27,233 bases of DNA, taken from positions 1 to 27,233 of the forward strand of contig JAKAAZ010000013.1 of the NCBI GenBank assembly GCA_021802085.1, in the 5' to 3' direction. The DNA is from Acidobacteriota bacterium (GTDB lineage: Bacteria > Acidobacteriota > Terriglobia > Terriglobales > Acidobacteriaceae). Positions 16,267-24,154 of the stretch are shown in pieces (the first letter of the stretch is position 1; each line of letters starts with the position of its first letter). The notes under the pieces were generated by a model, which ran no database searches, had not been told where the DNA came from, and saw only the letters and a program-made list of their open reading frames with translations. The translations under genes and the position numbers were made by a program.

Positions 16267-16872
16267 ATGCCTGGATCGCCTCAATTCGGAGCCCCACCAA
16301 CAGACCTCGACTTCGAAAAGTCCCTGATGTTTTTCCACGCATACATGTACGGCCCACTTCAGGGAAAGTTGCGGCTCTACGGGGCTCGCAGCATCCCGCC
16401 GGGATCCATTGCGATGTCCTCGGACTGGGAAGTATTTGCATCGATGCTTGTGAACGATTTGGGTCGAAAATTCGGAGCGGGGATCGATTTGGCCAATCAT
16501 GAGGTCAAATCGGCGAAGCGAGGCGGTAGCTATGAGTATCAATACCACAAGAACACGGGCCGAAATAAACTGGCCAGGGATGCTGAGGTCGGCCACCTGT
16601 TCTTCGACTATTCCGATAATCTCAGCGAAGTTGATCTTCGGTATTTGCACGGATCGAAAATGGTGGGGTTCTTCGGGAAATGGCTGAATGAGTATCCCGA
16701 TCCCTATCCGCAGCGCTACCGCAAGAACATTCCCTACGGTTTTGTAAAGAAGAACGGAACCCTGTTGATGACCCTCAAAGACGGAGAAGTGGTCTTCCCG
16801 CCCCTGTCGGTTGCGGTTCAGCACACAAGCATGGATCAGAAAGGTTCCGAGCCGGAGCACCAGGACGGATAG
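16267..16872 (+). CDS. Putative type II restriction endonuclease (PD-(D/E)XK-like)
   Basis: A 201-residue protein between the methyltransferase (58-base gap) and vsr (7-base gap). No named family is recognised. The segment SSDWEVFASMLVNDLGRK (Glu55) leads to GAGIDLANHEVKSAKRGG, where Asp74 and the E79-V80-K81 triplet form a D-x4-E-x-K arrangement on what looks like a beta-hairpin. This is consistent with a compact PD-(D/E)XK nuclease core. YEYQYHKNTG follows immediately, and the later part is rich in aromatic residues (FFDYSDN, FFGKWLNEYPDPYPQRY). Position in the operon strongly suggests the restriction partner of the methyltransferase. The active site assignment is inferred, and a specificity or accessory subunit is an alternative. 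The Shine-Dalgarno is weak. Confidence 0.65.
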   Translation: MPGSPQFGAPPTDLDFEKSLMFFHAYMYGPLQGKLRLYGARSIPPGSIAMSSDWEVFASMLVNDLGRKFGAGIDLANHEVKSAKRGGSYEYQYHKNTGRNKLARDAEVGHLFFDYSDNLSEVDLRYLHGSKMVGFFGKWLNEYPDPYPQRYRKNIPYGFVKKNGTLLMTLKDGEVVFPPLSVAVQHTSMDQKGSEPEHQDG

Positions 16873-16879
16873 GCGCCAG

Positions 16880-17314
16880 ATGGATACCCTCACGGCGGAA
16901 CAACGCCGAGCTTGCATGCGGGCCGTCGGCGACAAGGACACTGCCCCTGAAATGTGCGTCAGGAGGTTGGCCCATGCAATGGGATTCCGTTATGGGCTCC
17001 ACGCCAAGAATCTTCCTGGCAAACCCGACCTCGTTTTCGTTTCAAGACGGAAGATAATTTTCGTCCATGGCTGCTTCTGGCATAAGCACAACTGTGGCCA
17101 TGGAAGCATCTCCCCGGTCACAAACACAGATTATTGGAGCGGGAAGCGCGAAAGAAATGCGCAGAGGGACAAGGAGAACATCAAGGCACTCCGTAAGGAC
17201 GGCTGGAAGGTGCTTGTCGTCTGGGAATGCTCGACTCGAAATCCAGAGTCTCTCCGCAGGAAATTGGAGCGCTTTCTCCGTGGGGCCTCTGTGCAAGGGA
17301 ACAAATCAAACTAA
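16880..17314 (+). CDS. vsr: Very short patch repair endonuclease (Vsr)
   Basis: A 144-residue protein. The ATG at 16880 is chosen because Vsr proteins begin MD-x-L-T-x-E-x-R; an earlier ATG at 16811 would overlap the nuclease gene and add unrelated residues. Key features match E. coli Vsr: catalytic Asp50 in NLPGKPDLVF, His63 and His68 in FVHGCFWHKHNC, and the structural zinc ligands Cys65, His70, Cys72 and Cys117 (WECSTR). The enzyme nicks 5' of the T in T:G mismatches arising from deamination of 5-methylcytosine, starting short-patch repair. Seven bases separate it from the nuclease stop, so the two are co-transcribed. Its target should equal the methyltransferase site. Confidence 0.95.
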   Translation: MDTLTAEQRRACMRAVGDKDTAPEMCVRRLAHAMGFRYGLHAKNLPGKPDLVFVSRRKIIFVHGCFWHKHNCGHGSISPVTNTDYWSGKRERNAQRDKENIKALRKDGWKVLVVWECSTRNPESLRRKLERFLRGASVQGNKSN

Positions 17315-17579
17315 CCCAAGCTCTCTTCTGGCTGCCAAGCATGCACGGATTACCACAGACGGAGGGATCTTCAGCGCTTGCCGTAATTCGACGTTTGCAT
17401 AGATGGCGACGCGAGGCGGCAGCATACTGGACGCAGCCGCTTTGCCGGGGTTCAGCGTCGATGATATATTTCCTCGACTGGCTGGAGCGCGGCACAGCCG
17501 CGTTGAATACAGGCCGAAGGCACCGGCTCCGGCTCCAGCTGCGGAAAGTAACATCCCTGCGACGAAAAAGGAGTTCCCC

Positions 17580-18761
17580 TTGGTCCGTCTTATGCGTGCT
17601 CTCGGCACCGCGTTCCTGATGATCCTGATAGTTGGCGGAATGCCCACCCTGGCGCAATCTCAACCAGCTCCCGCCGCGGCCACACCACCCACCCCACCAG
17701 CACCGGCGCGGCGACCACAGCGGATCTGGCCGACGCGCGATCCCCACGCGCCCGGATTTGTCGCGGCAAAGGAATTGCCCGATGGCGCTGTTCCCCCGGC
17801 GAATGCTGACGGAAACTTTATCATTGGCCCCACGCACACGCCCGCGCCGGAAATGACGGTGCAGCCAGGCGTGCCGCAGGGAACGGTGATTGAATTCACC
17901 ATGAACTCGACGGACAGCAAGCTGTATCCCGGCATTGCGCGCGACCCGGGGACGTTTGGCACGGCCGACCCGAACGACCCCGCGAAAATGGTGGTGACTA
18001 CCAGCCACCCCGCTCCGTATGTTCGCCGCGTTGCGGTCTACGTGCCGAAACAATATGTGCCGGGCACAGTCGCGCCGTTCATTGTGGGCGCGGACGGACC
18101 CGATCACCTGCTATTCACGGCGCTCGATAATCTGATCGCCGAGCATAAAGTACCGGTGATGATTGCCATTTCCATCGGCAATGGCGGGGGCGACGCGCAG
18201 GGCAGCGAACGCGGGCTGGAATATGACACGATGTCGGGCCGCTATGCGGAGTTCGTCGAAACGGAAGTCTTGCCGCGCGTGGAGGCGGAAGCGCATGTGA
18301 AGCTGACCAAGGACCCCGACGGCCGCGCGACGACGGGTGGCAGTTCCGGCGGCTCGTGCGCTTTGATCATGGCCTGGTATCACCCGGAGCTGTATCACCG
18401 TGTGCTGACCTATTCCGGCACCTATGTGAACCAGCAGTGGCCACCCAATCCGCAGACGCCGCACGGCGCATGGGAATTTCATGAACACCTGATCCCGAAC
18501 AGCGCGCGGAAACCAATACGCATCTGGATGGAAGTGGGCGACAGGGACATTCTCAATCCCAATGCCATGCACGACAACATGCATGATTGGGTGATGGCGA
18601 ATGAGAACATGGCCAAAGTTCTGGCGGCGAAGGGCTACCAGTACCAGTTTGTGTTCGCGCGGAACGCGGGACACGTCGACCACGCCGTGCGGCTGCAAAC
18701 GCTGCCCGAGGCCCTGGAATATGTGTGGCAGGGCTATCCCATCGCCGGGGCGAAGGACTAA
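17580..18761 (+). CDS. Secreted alpha/beta-hydrolase esterase (esterase D / enterochelin-esterase-like)
   Basis: A 394-residue exported hydrolase. The start is set at TTG 17580 because AAGGAG (17568-17573) lies six bases before it and the product begins with a signal peptide (RLMRALGTAFLMILIVGGM ... ALA-like cleavage at LAQS). ATG 17592 is the alternative, while an ATG at 17403 would place 59 non-homologous residues before the signal. A Pro-rich linker precedes the catalytic domain. The nucleophile is the Ser of TTGGSSGGSCAL, the acid is in WMEVGDRDILNP and the His is in FARNAGHVDHA, giving a full Ser-Asp-His triad. PYVRRVAVYVPKQYVPG is typical of the PF00756 esterase family. Natural substrates could be carbohydrate esters or siderophore esters. 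Neighbours give no clue. Confidence 0.85.
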   Translation: MVRLMRALGTAFLMILIVGGMPTLAQSQPAPAAATPPTPPAPARRPQRIWPTRDPHAPGFVAAKELPDGAVPPANADGNFIIGPTHTPAPEMTVQPGVPQGTVIEFTMNSTDSKLYPGIARDPGTFGTADPNDPAKMVVTTSHPAPYVRRVAVYVPKQYVPGTVAPFIVGADGPDHLLFTALDNLIAEHKVPVMIAISIGNGGGDAQGSERGLEYDTMSGRYAEFVETEVLPRVEAEAHVKLTKDPDGRATTGGSSGGSCALIMAWYHPELYHRVLTYSGTYVNQQWPPNPQTPHGAWEFHEHLIPNSARKPIRIWMEVGDRDILNPNAMHDNMHDWVMANENMAKVLAAKGYQYQFVFARNAGHVDHAVRLQTLPEALEYVWQGYPIAGAKD

Positions 18762-18910
18762 TTGAAGGTAAGGTCACAGCGGGGAGAGAGGATTCAAAAC
18801 CTCCGAACCCTTCGTCCTCGAAACCGCGGTTCCAAGAGTTGCGTTATCCAGGAGCTGCTTCTGTAGCCAATATGTCTCTATAGAAAACAGCCCCGATGCA
18901 TAATCGCAAT

Positions 18911-19663
18911 TCAGAACGTCTGGATCTGCGCAACTTTGCCGTTTTCAAAATGGAGTATCCACCGATGGCCAGCCTTCAGGTAATACCAGGTTTCCTTGAA
19001 AGTGCTGCCGGAGCTGTCTTCTACTTTTTTCTGTTCCGGGTCGCCAAAGCTCAGTAGAACCATTTCGTAGGTCATACCGTTGATGACGGTGTGGTTATCA
19101 ATGGCGCTCTGGTCGGCGGCGGACATTTTCTTTACATCCAATTGGGTTTCGATCCCGCTCACGTCCACAACCCGACCCATGAACTTGAAAAACTGGCTTG
19201 GCTGCAAATCTGCATCGGTTAGCTCTCTCTGGTAGCGGAAGTTGATGCGGGAACCCCCAGCCCGCTTGAAGCCCGCGTTCACCTTATTGGCATGGTTGCT
19301 GCCGCGACGGCCTTCTCCGCCCCCGCCCAGGTGAATTTCGATCATTTTACTGTCTACCTTCACGTTGGTAATGGTGACTTCCTCGCCCTTTTCGACTCCG
19401 ACACCCTTGGCCTTCAGCCACTTGGTCAGGCCCTTCAAGTCGATCCCGCGATCATCCGTGCGCTTGTCCGATGGCGGCGTGTAGTAGATGTCGATCCCTT
19501 CCTTGTAGGCAGGCATATCGATCAAGGCCTGTACATCTTTGCCCAGCAGCGCCTTGCTAAATGCCTCCTGCGCAGCTTTGGACGTGGAAGCCTGCATTGT
19601 GCTGCTTACCAGTGACAGCGAGATAGCTGCAAAACACAAAATAAACGTTCGTTGAAGTTTCAT
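18911..19663 (-). CDS. Secreted protein with BamE/SmpA-like C-terminal segment, unknown function
   Basis: A 250-residue protein with a GGAG Shine-Dalgarno seven bases before the ATG. The signal peptide is RTFILCFAAISLSLVSSTM with cleavage near MQA. The middle carries a Lys/Gly-rich stretch (DLKGLTKWLKAKGVGVEKGE), a Gly-rich loop (LGGGGEGRRG) and INFRYQRELTDADLQP. The last ~70 residues, NGMTYEMVLLSFGDPEQKKV followed by WYYLKAGHRWILHFENGKV, resemble the small BamE/SmpA fold (G-M-x-x-x-x-V-x-x-x-x-G-x-P), which in other exported proteins mediates protein contacts. The family as a whole is not recognised; similar proteins occur in Acidobacteria. It precedes the Ig-repeat gene tail on the same strand by 27 bases, in the direction of transcription. 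Confidence 0.7.
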   Translation of the reverse strand: MKLQRTFILCFAAISLSLVSSTMQASTSKAAQEAFSKALLGKDVQALIDMPAYKEGIDIYYTPPSDKRTDDRGIDLKGLTKWLKAKGVGVEKGEEVTITNVKVDSKMIEIHLGGGGEGRRGSNHANKVNAGFKRAGGSRINFRYQRELTDADLQPSQFFKFMGRVVDVSGIETQLDVKKMSAADQSAIDNHTVINGMTYEMVLLSFGDPEQKKVEDSSGSTFKETWYYLKAGHRWILHFENGKVAQIQTF

Positions 19664-19689
19664 TGTGATCTCCCATTCGGTCGAGCTTC

Positions 19690-20947
19690 TTATTGCACCG
19701 TGACATTTACTGTCGTGGTGTTCTTGGTGGTGCCATCGGTCGCGGTGACGATGACTTTATAACTTCCAGCCGGAGTAGGAGTATTGGTGGTATTGTTCGT
19801 GCAGCTCGAATTGCCTTGTATGCAGTTAATGGCTTTCTGAATAGAGCCGCATCCCGTCAGGCTGGCCGCACTGCCTATTCCGGCGAACAGTAAAACCAGC
19901 ATCAGGAATTTGCGCATGGATTTGCTATTTTTCTTGCGGCGGCGCAATCCCAGGAGAGCCAGGAAGGATCCAGGCAGCCACAAGGCCATCGCGGAATAGA
20001 TGGGCGTGGAGGAATCCGGGAACGGCCTGGCCGGAAGCATCAAGCCCGCAGTGGTCACGCTGGTGACGATGGTCAACCCGGCAGGCTGACTTGTCGGGCC
20101 GCTAGCAGTGAAGGTGAGCGAAGTTGGATTCACGCTGCATGTAAATGCGGGTGAAGAGGGCGCACACGTAAGGTTCACCGTCCCGGTGTAGCCCCCAGTG
20201 GCCGTGATAACCACTGGTAGCGTTCCGCCGCTGCCACTGGGTAGGGAAATGCTGCCACCGTTGGGTACCGTCGTTGTAAAGGTTGGAGTGCCCCCCGCCG
20301 TGACCGTCTCCGTGATGGCTGCGGAAGTCGAGGGGGCGAAGTTGGTGTCGCCGCTATACTGCGCCGTGATCGTATACACCCCCGCCGCCAGTGAACTGGT
20401 GGTGTAGGTTGCCGTAGCGCCGGACAGCGTTCCAGTCCCCAGCGTGGTCGTACCGCCCATAAACGTAACGGTACCTGTCGGCGTGCCTGTGATGCTGGAG
20501 GTAACGGTTGCCGTAAACGTTACGGATGCACCCGCGCTGATGTTGGCGTTCGAGGTAGCCAACGTGGTTGTCGTTGCAGCTCCAGTTCCCGTCGTCGTCG
20601 TAGCTGTTCCGCTGAAGGAGATCGTCTGTACTGCGTTCGTCCCATTCAGATTGTTGTCGGTAAGTGTTGCCGTCTCGCTCAACGCACCCGAAATCGTTGG
20701 CTGGAAGGCATACGCCAGATCGCAGGCATCTCCGGAGGCGAGAGTCTGTGCATTATTCGCAGTCACCGTGCAGGTGCTGGCGCTTTGCAGCGGAAAGTCC
20801 GTCGTAGTGGTCAGACTCGCAATATTCAACGCCTGATTGCCAATGTTGGCCAGTGTCACCGTCTGCGTCACGCTGGTGGCCCCGACTGCTGTGCTGGCAA
20901 AGGTCAACGACTGCTGCGTCCGGCCCACCTCCACCACGCGGCGGTTA
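19690..20947 (-). CDS. C-terminal half of a MITE-split NHL/Ig-like repeat surface protein
   Basis: This is the tail of the protein whose start is at 23298, cut off by the MITE at 20952-21073. Reading from the MITE edge it continues S-N-R-R-V-V-E-V-G-R-T-Q, exactly the second half of an NHL repeat. An ASH-like 'choice of anchor' domain follows (LTFASTAVGATSVTQTVTLA ... CDLAYAFQP), then a bacterial Ig-like domain (TVTFMGGTTTLGTGTLSGAT ... YTITAQYSGDTNFAPS), and a Ser/Thr/Gly-rich domain with CAPSSPAFTCSVNPTSLTFT. A hydrophobic anchor plus basic stretch (FLALLGLRRRKKNSK) and a short lipoprotein-like tail end it. No strong start exists downstream of the MITE (a GTG at 20937 is the first), so this half is probably not translated alone. 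Confidence 0.7.
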
Positions 20948-20951
20948 CTAG

Positions 20952-21073
20952 GAGCCTGTCGGGCATAGATTTCATACCCTTTAAAATCAACAACCTACAA
21001 AATCTACCATGTTTGGTATGTTGTTGATTCTATGTTGGTTACAAAATCTCAAACCCTTATGCCCGACAGACTC
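20952..21073. mobile_element. 122-bp MITE with 15-bp terminal inverted repeats and CTAG target duplication
   Basis: The ends gagcctgtcgggcat (20952-20966) and atgcccgacagactc (21059-21073) are complementary with a single mismatch. The element is flanked on both sides by ctag (20948-20951 and 21074-21077), a target-site duplication. Inside, aatcaacaac (20985-20994) pairs with gttgttgatt (21020-21029), and tacca/tggta (21005-21009, 21014-21018) caps a four-base loop, so the whole element can fold into an interrupted hairpin. There is no coding capacity. A four-base CTAG/YTAR duplication is the habit of IS5-group transposases, which probably mobilised it in trans; that link is an inference. Confidence 0.85.
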
Positions 21074-23298
21074 CTAGCGTCCGCAATGTAGACATCCCCG
21101 GCCCCATCCACCGCAACGCCAGCGGGACCATTCAGTCCGCCGCCCCCCACGGATACATTCAAGACCGTCTGCGTGCCGCTGGGCGTCACCTCCACCACGC
21201 GGTTGTTGAGGTGGTCCGCGATGTAGACATCGCCCGCTCCATCCACCGCCACGCCATAGGGTTCGTTCAGACCGCTGCCCACTGTGGTCTGCGTGCCGCT
21301 GGGCGTCACCTTCACCACGCGGTCATTGAAGGTGTCCGCTATATAGACATTCCCAGCGCCATCCACCGTCGCGCTGTTGGGAGCACTTAGGCCGGTCGCA
21401 GGCACCGTGGTCTGCGTGCCGCTGGGCGTCACCTCCACCACATCGTTGTTGCCTGGGTCCACGATGTAGACATCCCCAGCACTATCCACCGCCACGCCGG
21501 AGGGAGCATTCAGACCGGTCGCAGGCACCATGGTCTGCGCTCCTCCCGGCGTCACCTTCACCACTACGCTGCCGCTTGCAATATAGACACTCCCCGCGCC
21601 ATCCACCGCCACGCCAGAGGGATTGACCAGACCGGTCGCAGGCACTGTGGTCTGCGCGCCTCCCGGTGTCACCTCAAGTACGCGATTGTTGTTGGCATCC
21701 GCAATATAGACATCCCCCGCATCATCCACCGTCACGCCGAAGGGAGAACCCAGACCGGTCGTCGGCACCACCGTCTGCGTGCCCGGCTGGAAAACGCCCA
21801 ACGGACCGTCCCCGATGCCCGCCAATCCGACGGTGCCAACGATGCTGCTGCCGTTGGTGATGGTCAGTGCTCCGGTGCGTGGGCCGGGATATTGCGGGCT
21901 GAATGTTACCGGCACCGTACAAACAGTATCCGCAGGATTGCTCGCCCCGCCCACTGCACAGCCGCTGACCGTGCCGACCGTAAACTCCTGCGCATTGTTC
22001 TGCGCCTTGGGCACGGTGATGCTGCTGATCCCACTGGCTGCGGTCAACTGGACAAAGATGTTTTGCGATGCCGAAGTCGTCCCAATTGCAGTCGCCGGGA
22101 AGCTCGGCACAGTCGCGCTCGTGCTCACCTTCCGGATGCGTTGGTGGCCGCTATCCGCGATGTAGAAGTTGCCAGCGCTGTCCACCGCCACGCCTATGGG
22201 ACTACTCAACTCAGCGCTGGTGGCCGGGCCTCCATCCCCGCCAAAGACGATCGTGCCATTACCCGGGCCCGCCACCGTGCTGATGTCTCCCGTGCTCGCA
22301 TCCACCTTCCGGATGACATTGTTGTTGGCGTCCGCAATGTAGATGTCGCCCGCGCTGTCCATCGCAACGTCCCAGGGAAGATTCAACTCGGCGCTGGTGG
22401 CCGGCCCTCCATCCCCGCAGTTACTGCCAGGGCATACCGTGCCATCGCCCGCCACCGTGGTGATGATCCCTGTACTGGCGGTTACCTTCCGGATGCGACT
22501 GTTGCCGAGGTCCGCGATGTAGAGATTGCCCGCGCTGTCCACCGCCACTCGGTTAGGACTGCCCAACTCGGCGCTGGTTGCCGGACCTCCATCCCCGCTA
22601 TACCCAAGTCCGCCATCGCCCGCCACGGTGGTGATGATTCCCGTACTCGCGTACACCTTCAGGATGCGATTTAAGGACCCATCCGCAATGTAGAGGTTGC
22701 CCGCGCTATCCACCGCCACCCCTTGGGGACAGAGGGTTGCGCTGGTGGCCGGGCCTCCAATCCCGCTGTAGCCACAGGCACCATCGCCCGCCACTGTGCT
22801 GATGATTCCAGTACTCGCATTCACCATCCGGATGACATGGTTGCCGGCATCCGCGATGTAGAGGTTGCCCGCGCTGTCCACCGCCACGTCTTCGGGAAAG
22901 CTCAACTCGGCGCTGGTGGCCAGGCCTCCATTCCCGCTGTAACCCTGAGTGCCATTGCCCGCCACTGTGGAGATGTCTCCTGTACTCGCCGTCACCTTTC
23001 GGATGCGATTGTTGTAGTAATCCGCAATATAGAGGTTGCCCGCGCTGTCCACCGTCACGTTGTCTGGGCTGTTAAACTCGGCGCTGGTGGCCGGGCCACC
23101 ATCCCCGCTGTAACCAGCCGTGCCATCGCCCGCCACGGTGTTGATGACTCCAGACACCAGAACAACCGCACCAGAAACAGCCTGCGCGAGGGCTCCCGGC
23201 GCGATCAGCGCTGTTACCACAACGGCAAAAACCGCCATCATGCATTTGGATCGACGAGTAGCGAAAGGAAGAGAGAGAAAGCAGACCAAGGCACGCAT
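21049..23298 (-). CDS. Secreted NHL-repeat protein, N-terminal half of a MITE-disrupted gene
   Basis: 749 residues from the ATG at 23298, with a signal peptide (RRSKCMMAVFAVVVTALIAP, cleavage near ALAQA). The last codons (S-L-S-G-I-R-V-stop) are supplied by the MITE; native sequence ends at 21078. Two series of NHL repeats are visible. The first, ~residues 50-380, has a ~56-residue period containing TVAGDGxxGYSGDGGPATSA and VAVDSAGNLYIADxGNxRIR. The second, ~500-745, has a ~41-residue period with VTPSGTQTTVPATGLxxP and GVAVDGAGDVYIAD. Between them lies an Ig/ASH-like segment (FTVGTVSGCAVGGASNPADT, VTFSPQYPGPR). NHL repeats form beta-propellers for protein or polymer binding outside the cell. 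The truncated product keeps its propellers but has lost the Ig domains and anchor, so it would be released rather than displayed. Confidence 0.82.
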   Translation of the reverse strand: MRALVCFLSLPFATRRSKCMMAVFAVVVTALIAPGALAQAVSGAVVLVSGVINTVAGDGTAGYSGDGGPATSAEFNSPDNVTVDSAGNLYIADYYNNRIRKVTASTGDISTVAGNGTQGYSGNGGLATSAELSFPEDVAVDSAGNLYIADAGNHVIRMVNASTGIISTVAGDGACGYSGIGGPATSATLCPQGVAVDSAGNLYIADGSLNRILKVYASTGIITTVAGDGGLGYSGDGGPATSAELGSPNRVAVDSAGNLYIADLGNSRIRKVTASTGIITTVAGDGTVCPGSNCGDGGPATSAELNLPWDVAMDSAGDIYIADANNNVIRKVDASTGDISTVAGPGNGTIVFGGDGGPATSAELSSPIGVAVDSAGNFYIADSGHQRIRKVSTSATVPSFPATAIGTTSASQNIFVQLTAASGISSITVPKAQNNAQEFTVGTVSGCAVGGASNPADTVCTVPVTFSPQYPGPRTGALTITNGSSIVGTVGLAGIGDGPLGVFQPGTQTVVPTTGLGSPFGVTVDDAGDVYIADANNNRVLEVTPGGAQTTVPATGLVNPSGVAVDGAGSVYIASGSVVVKVTPGGAQTMVPATGLNAPSGVAVDSAGDVYIVDPGNNDVVEVTPSGTQTTVPATGLSAPNSATVDGAGNVYIADTFNDRVVKVTPSGTQTTVGSGLNEPYGVAVDGAGDVYIADHLNNRVVEVTPSGTQTVLNVSVGGGGLNGPAGVAVDGAGDVYIADARSLSGIRV
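21100..21780 (-). repeat. Coding tandem repeats, second NHL series (~123-bp period)
   Basis: About six copies of a ~41-codon unit are recognisable at DNA level by the recurring phrases cgccatccaccgccacgcc, tggtctgcgtgccgctggg and gtcaccttcaccac. Copies differ by scattered substitutions and a few by short indels, consistent with duplication followed by drift. The high identity of neighbouring copies gives opportunity for copy-number change by recombination. Confidence 0.75.
22130..23150 (-). repeat. Coding tandem repeats, first NHL series (~168-bp period)
   Basis: About six copies of a ~56-codon unit are marked by the phrases gcgctgtccaccgccac, gcgctggtggccgggcctcc and ccgccactgt(g/c). The regular spacing mimics a CRISPR at first glance, but the unit is far too long, both halves vary and it is in frame with an NHL protein. 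Confidence 0.75.
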
Positions 23299-23449
23299 AC
23301 ATCACCTCGCAACATATCCACGTTCCACACGCGGGCAGATGGAGGCCCCGCAGAGAATCCGTGGAAATTTCATGCATCAAGGAAAATGTTCGGAGCGCGT
23401 ACGCTCTAAACAACATATTTTTTTGGGGGGATTTAAAACAGTGGAATCA

Positions 23450-23478
23450 TGTAACCATAAAGGCTAGAAATCTGTCAA
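23450..23478 (-). promoter_or_regulatory. Candidate promoter of the NHL-repeat gene
   Basis: On the minus strand a perfect TTGACA (23478-23473) is followed 17-18 bases later by TTACAT/GTTACA as a weak -10. The start codon is ~150 bases further on. The surrounding gap (23299-23510) is A+T-rich compared with its neighbours. The -10 match is poor, so this is tentative. Confidence 0.3.
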
Positions 23479-23510
23479 CCATTTTTTTCACAGCAGTTTC
23501 CCCAGAATTT

Positions 23511-23876
23511 TCAGGCTGACCAGATGAGGGCGAGTTCGAGTTGCGCATCCGGGGGCGATTCTTGCGGCGGCCGGAAGGCGCTGGCGGAGAGAACACGGCG
23601 AATTCCATCGGCCAGCGCATAGAAGCGGAAGGGTGGAATGCCGAAGAATCGCTGCGAGATAATCGGCAGCTTCTCGCAGAGGATGCGCAGCGTCATCTTC
23701 TGGCCCAAAAACGTCGCGGCGAAGTAAGCTGCCGCCGTGACCAGCACAACCAGGTTCTTCAACCGCTGATACTTCAGTACGCGGATATCTTCGAGGTTAT
23801 AACTCTGTTTGAGGAAGCGGAAAGTCTCCTGTCGGGTAAGGGACTGGCGCGGTAACGAGGCTGCATCTGTGTTCAC
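23511..23876 (-). pseudogene. DDE transposase C-terminal fragment (IS4-like)
   Basis: The minus-strand frame from 23876 gives 121 residues, of which the section TRQETFRFLKQSYNLEDIRV, LKYQRLKNLVVLV and FFGIPPFRFYALADGIRRVL is the end of an IS4-type DDE transposase: the last catalytic Glu of the E-x-x-(F/I)-R-F-x-K-Q motif is in RQETFRFLK. The two Asp residues and everything before are absent. Upstream (23877-24154) related sequence is scrambled, with W-D-A-N-W-A-R-A-G-T-H in another frame and a 9-bp inverted repeat. No terminal repeats or target duplication could be assigned. This is a decayed insertion sequence at the downstream edge of the sulfur operon. Confidence 0.7.
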
Positions 23877-23947
23877 TGCACGTTGCGACCAGGTGGGTTC
23901 CCGCTCTCGCCCAGTTGGCGTCCCAGATCACCCCGGAGAATCGTTTC

Positions 23948-23982
23948 TGATACGGCCGAATCTGCTCAATCCTGCCGTATCA
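23948..23982. repeat. 9-bp perfect inverted repeat in the IS-remnant region
   Basis: tgatacggc (23948-23956) and gccgtatca (23974-23982) are complementary with a 17-base loop. It lies between the transposase fragment and the end of the sulfur operon. It could be a transcription terminator stem without a U-tract or a relic of an insertion-sequence end. Its function is unknown. Confidence 0.4.
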
Positions 23983-24154
23983 ATAAGCGTGCCTTGGCGT
24001 ACATATAAGAATGCCGGGCAGAGTGGCAGGTGTCACTGTTCCAGGTTGTACCGTGCCGTGAATCGCTGCATATAGGCGTGAAAACCAGCGCCGGTTGGTT
24101 CCTGGGAAAGCCATGGGAATTGACTGGCAACCTCCTCCGAATTCAGAGACCAGC

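Noticed and set aside
17403..17579. N-terminal extension of the esterase from ATG 17403
   Set aside because: It would bury the signal peptide 59 residues in; a good Shine-Dalgarno supports TTG 17580.
21892..22674. Long plus-strand open frames over the NHL repeats
   Set aside because: They are antisense to the repeat-coding gene and repeat only because the sense strand does.
21100..23150. Regularly spaced repeats suggestive of CRISPR
   Set aside because: Units are 123-168 bp, drift along their length and encode NHL repeats in frame; no short identical repeats or unique spacers, no cas genes.
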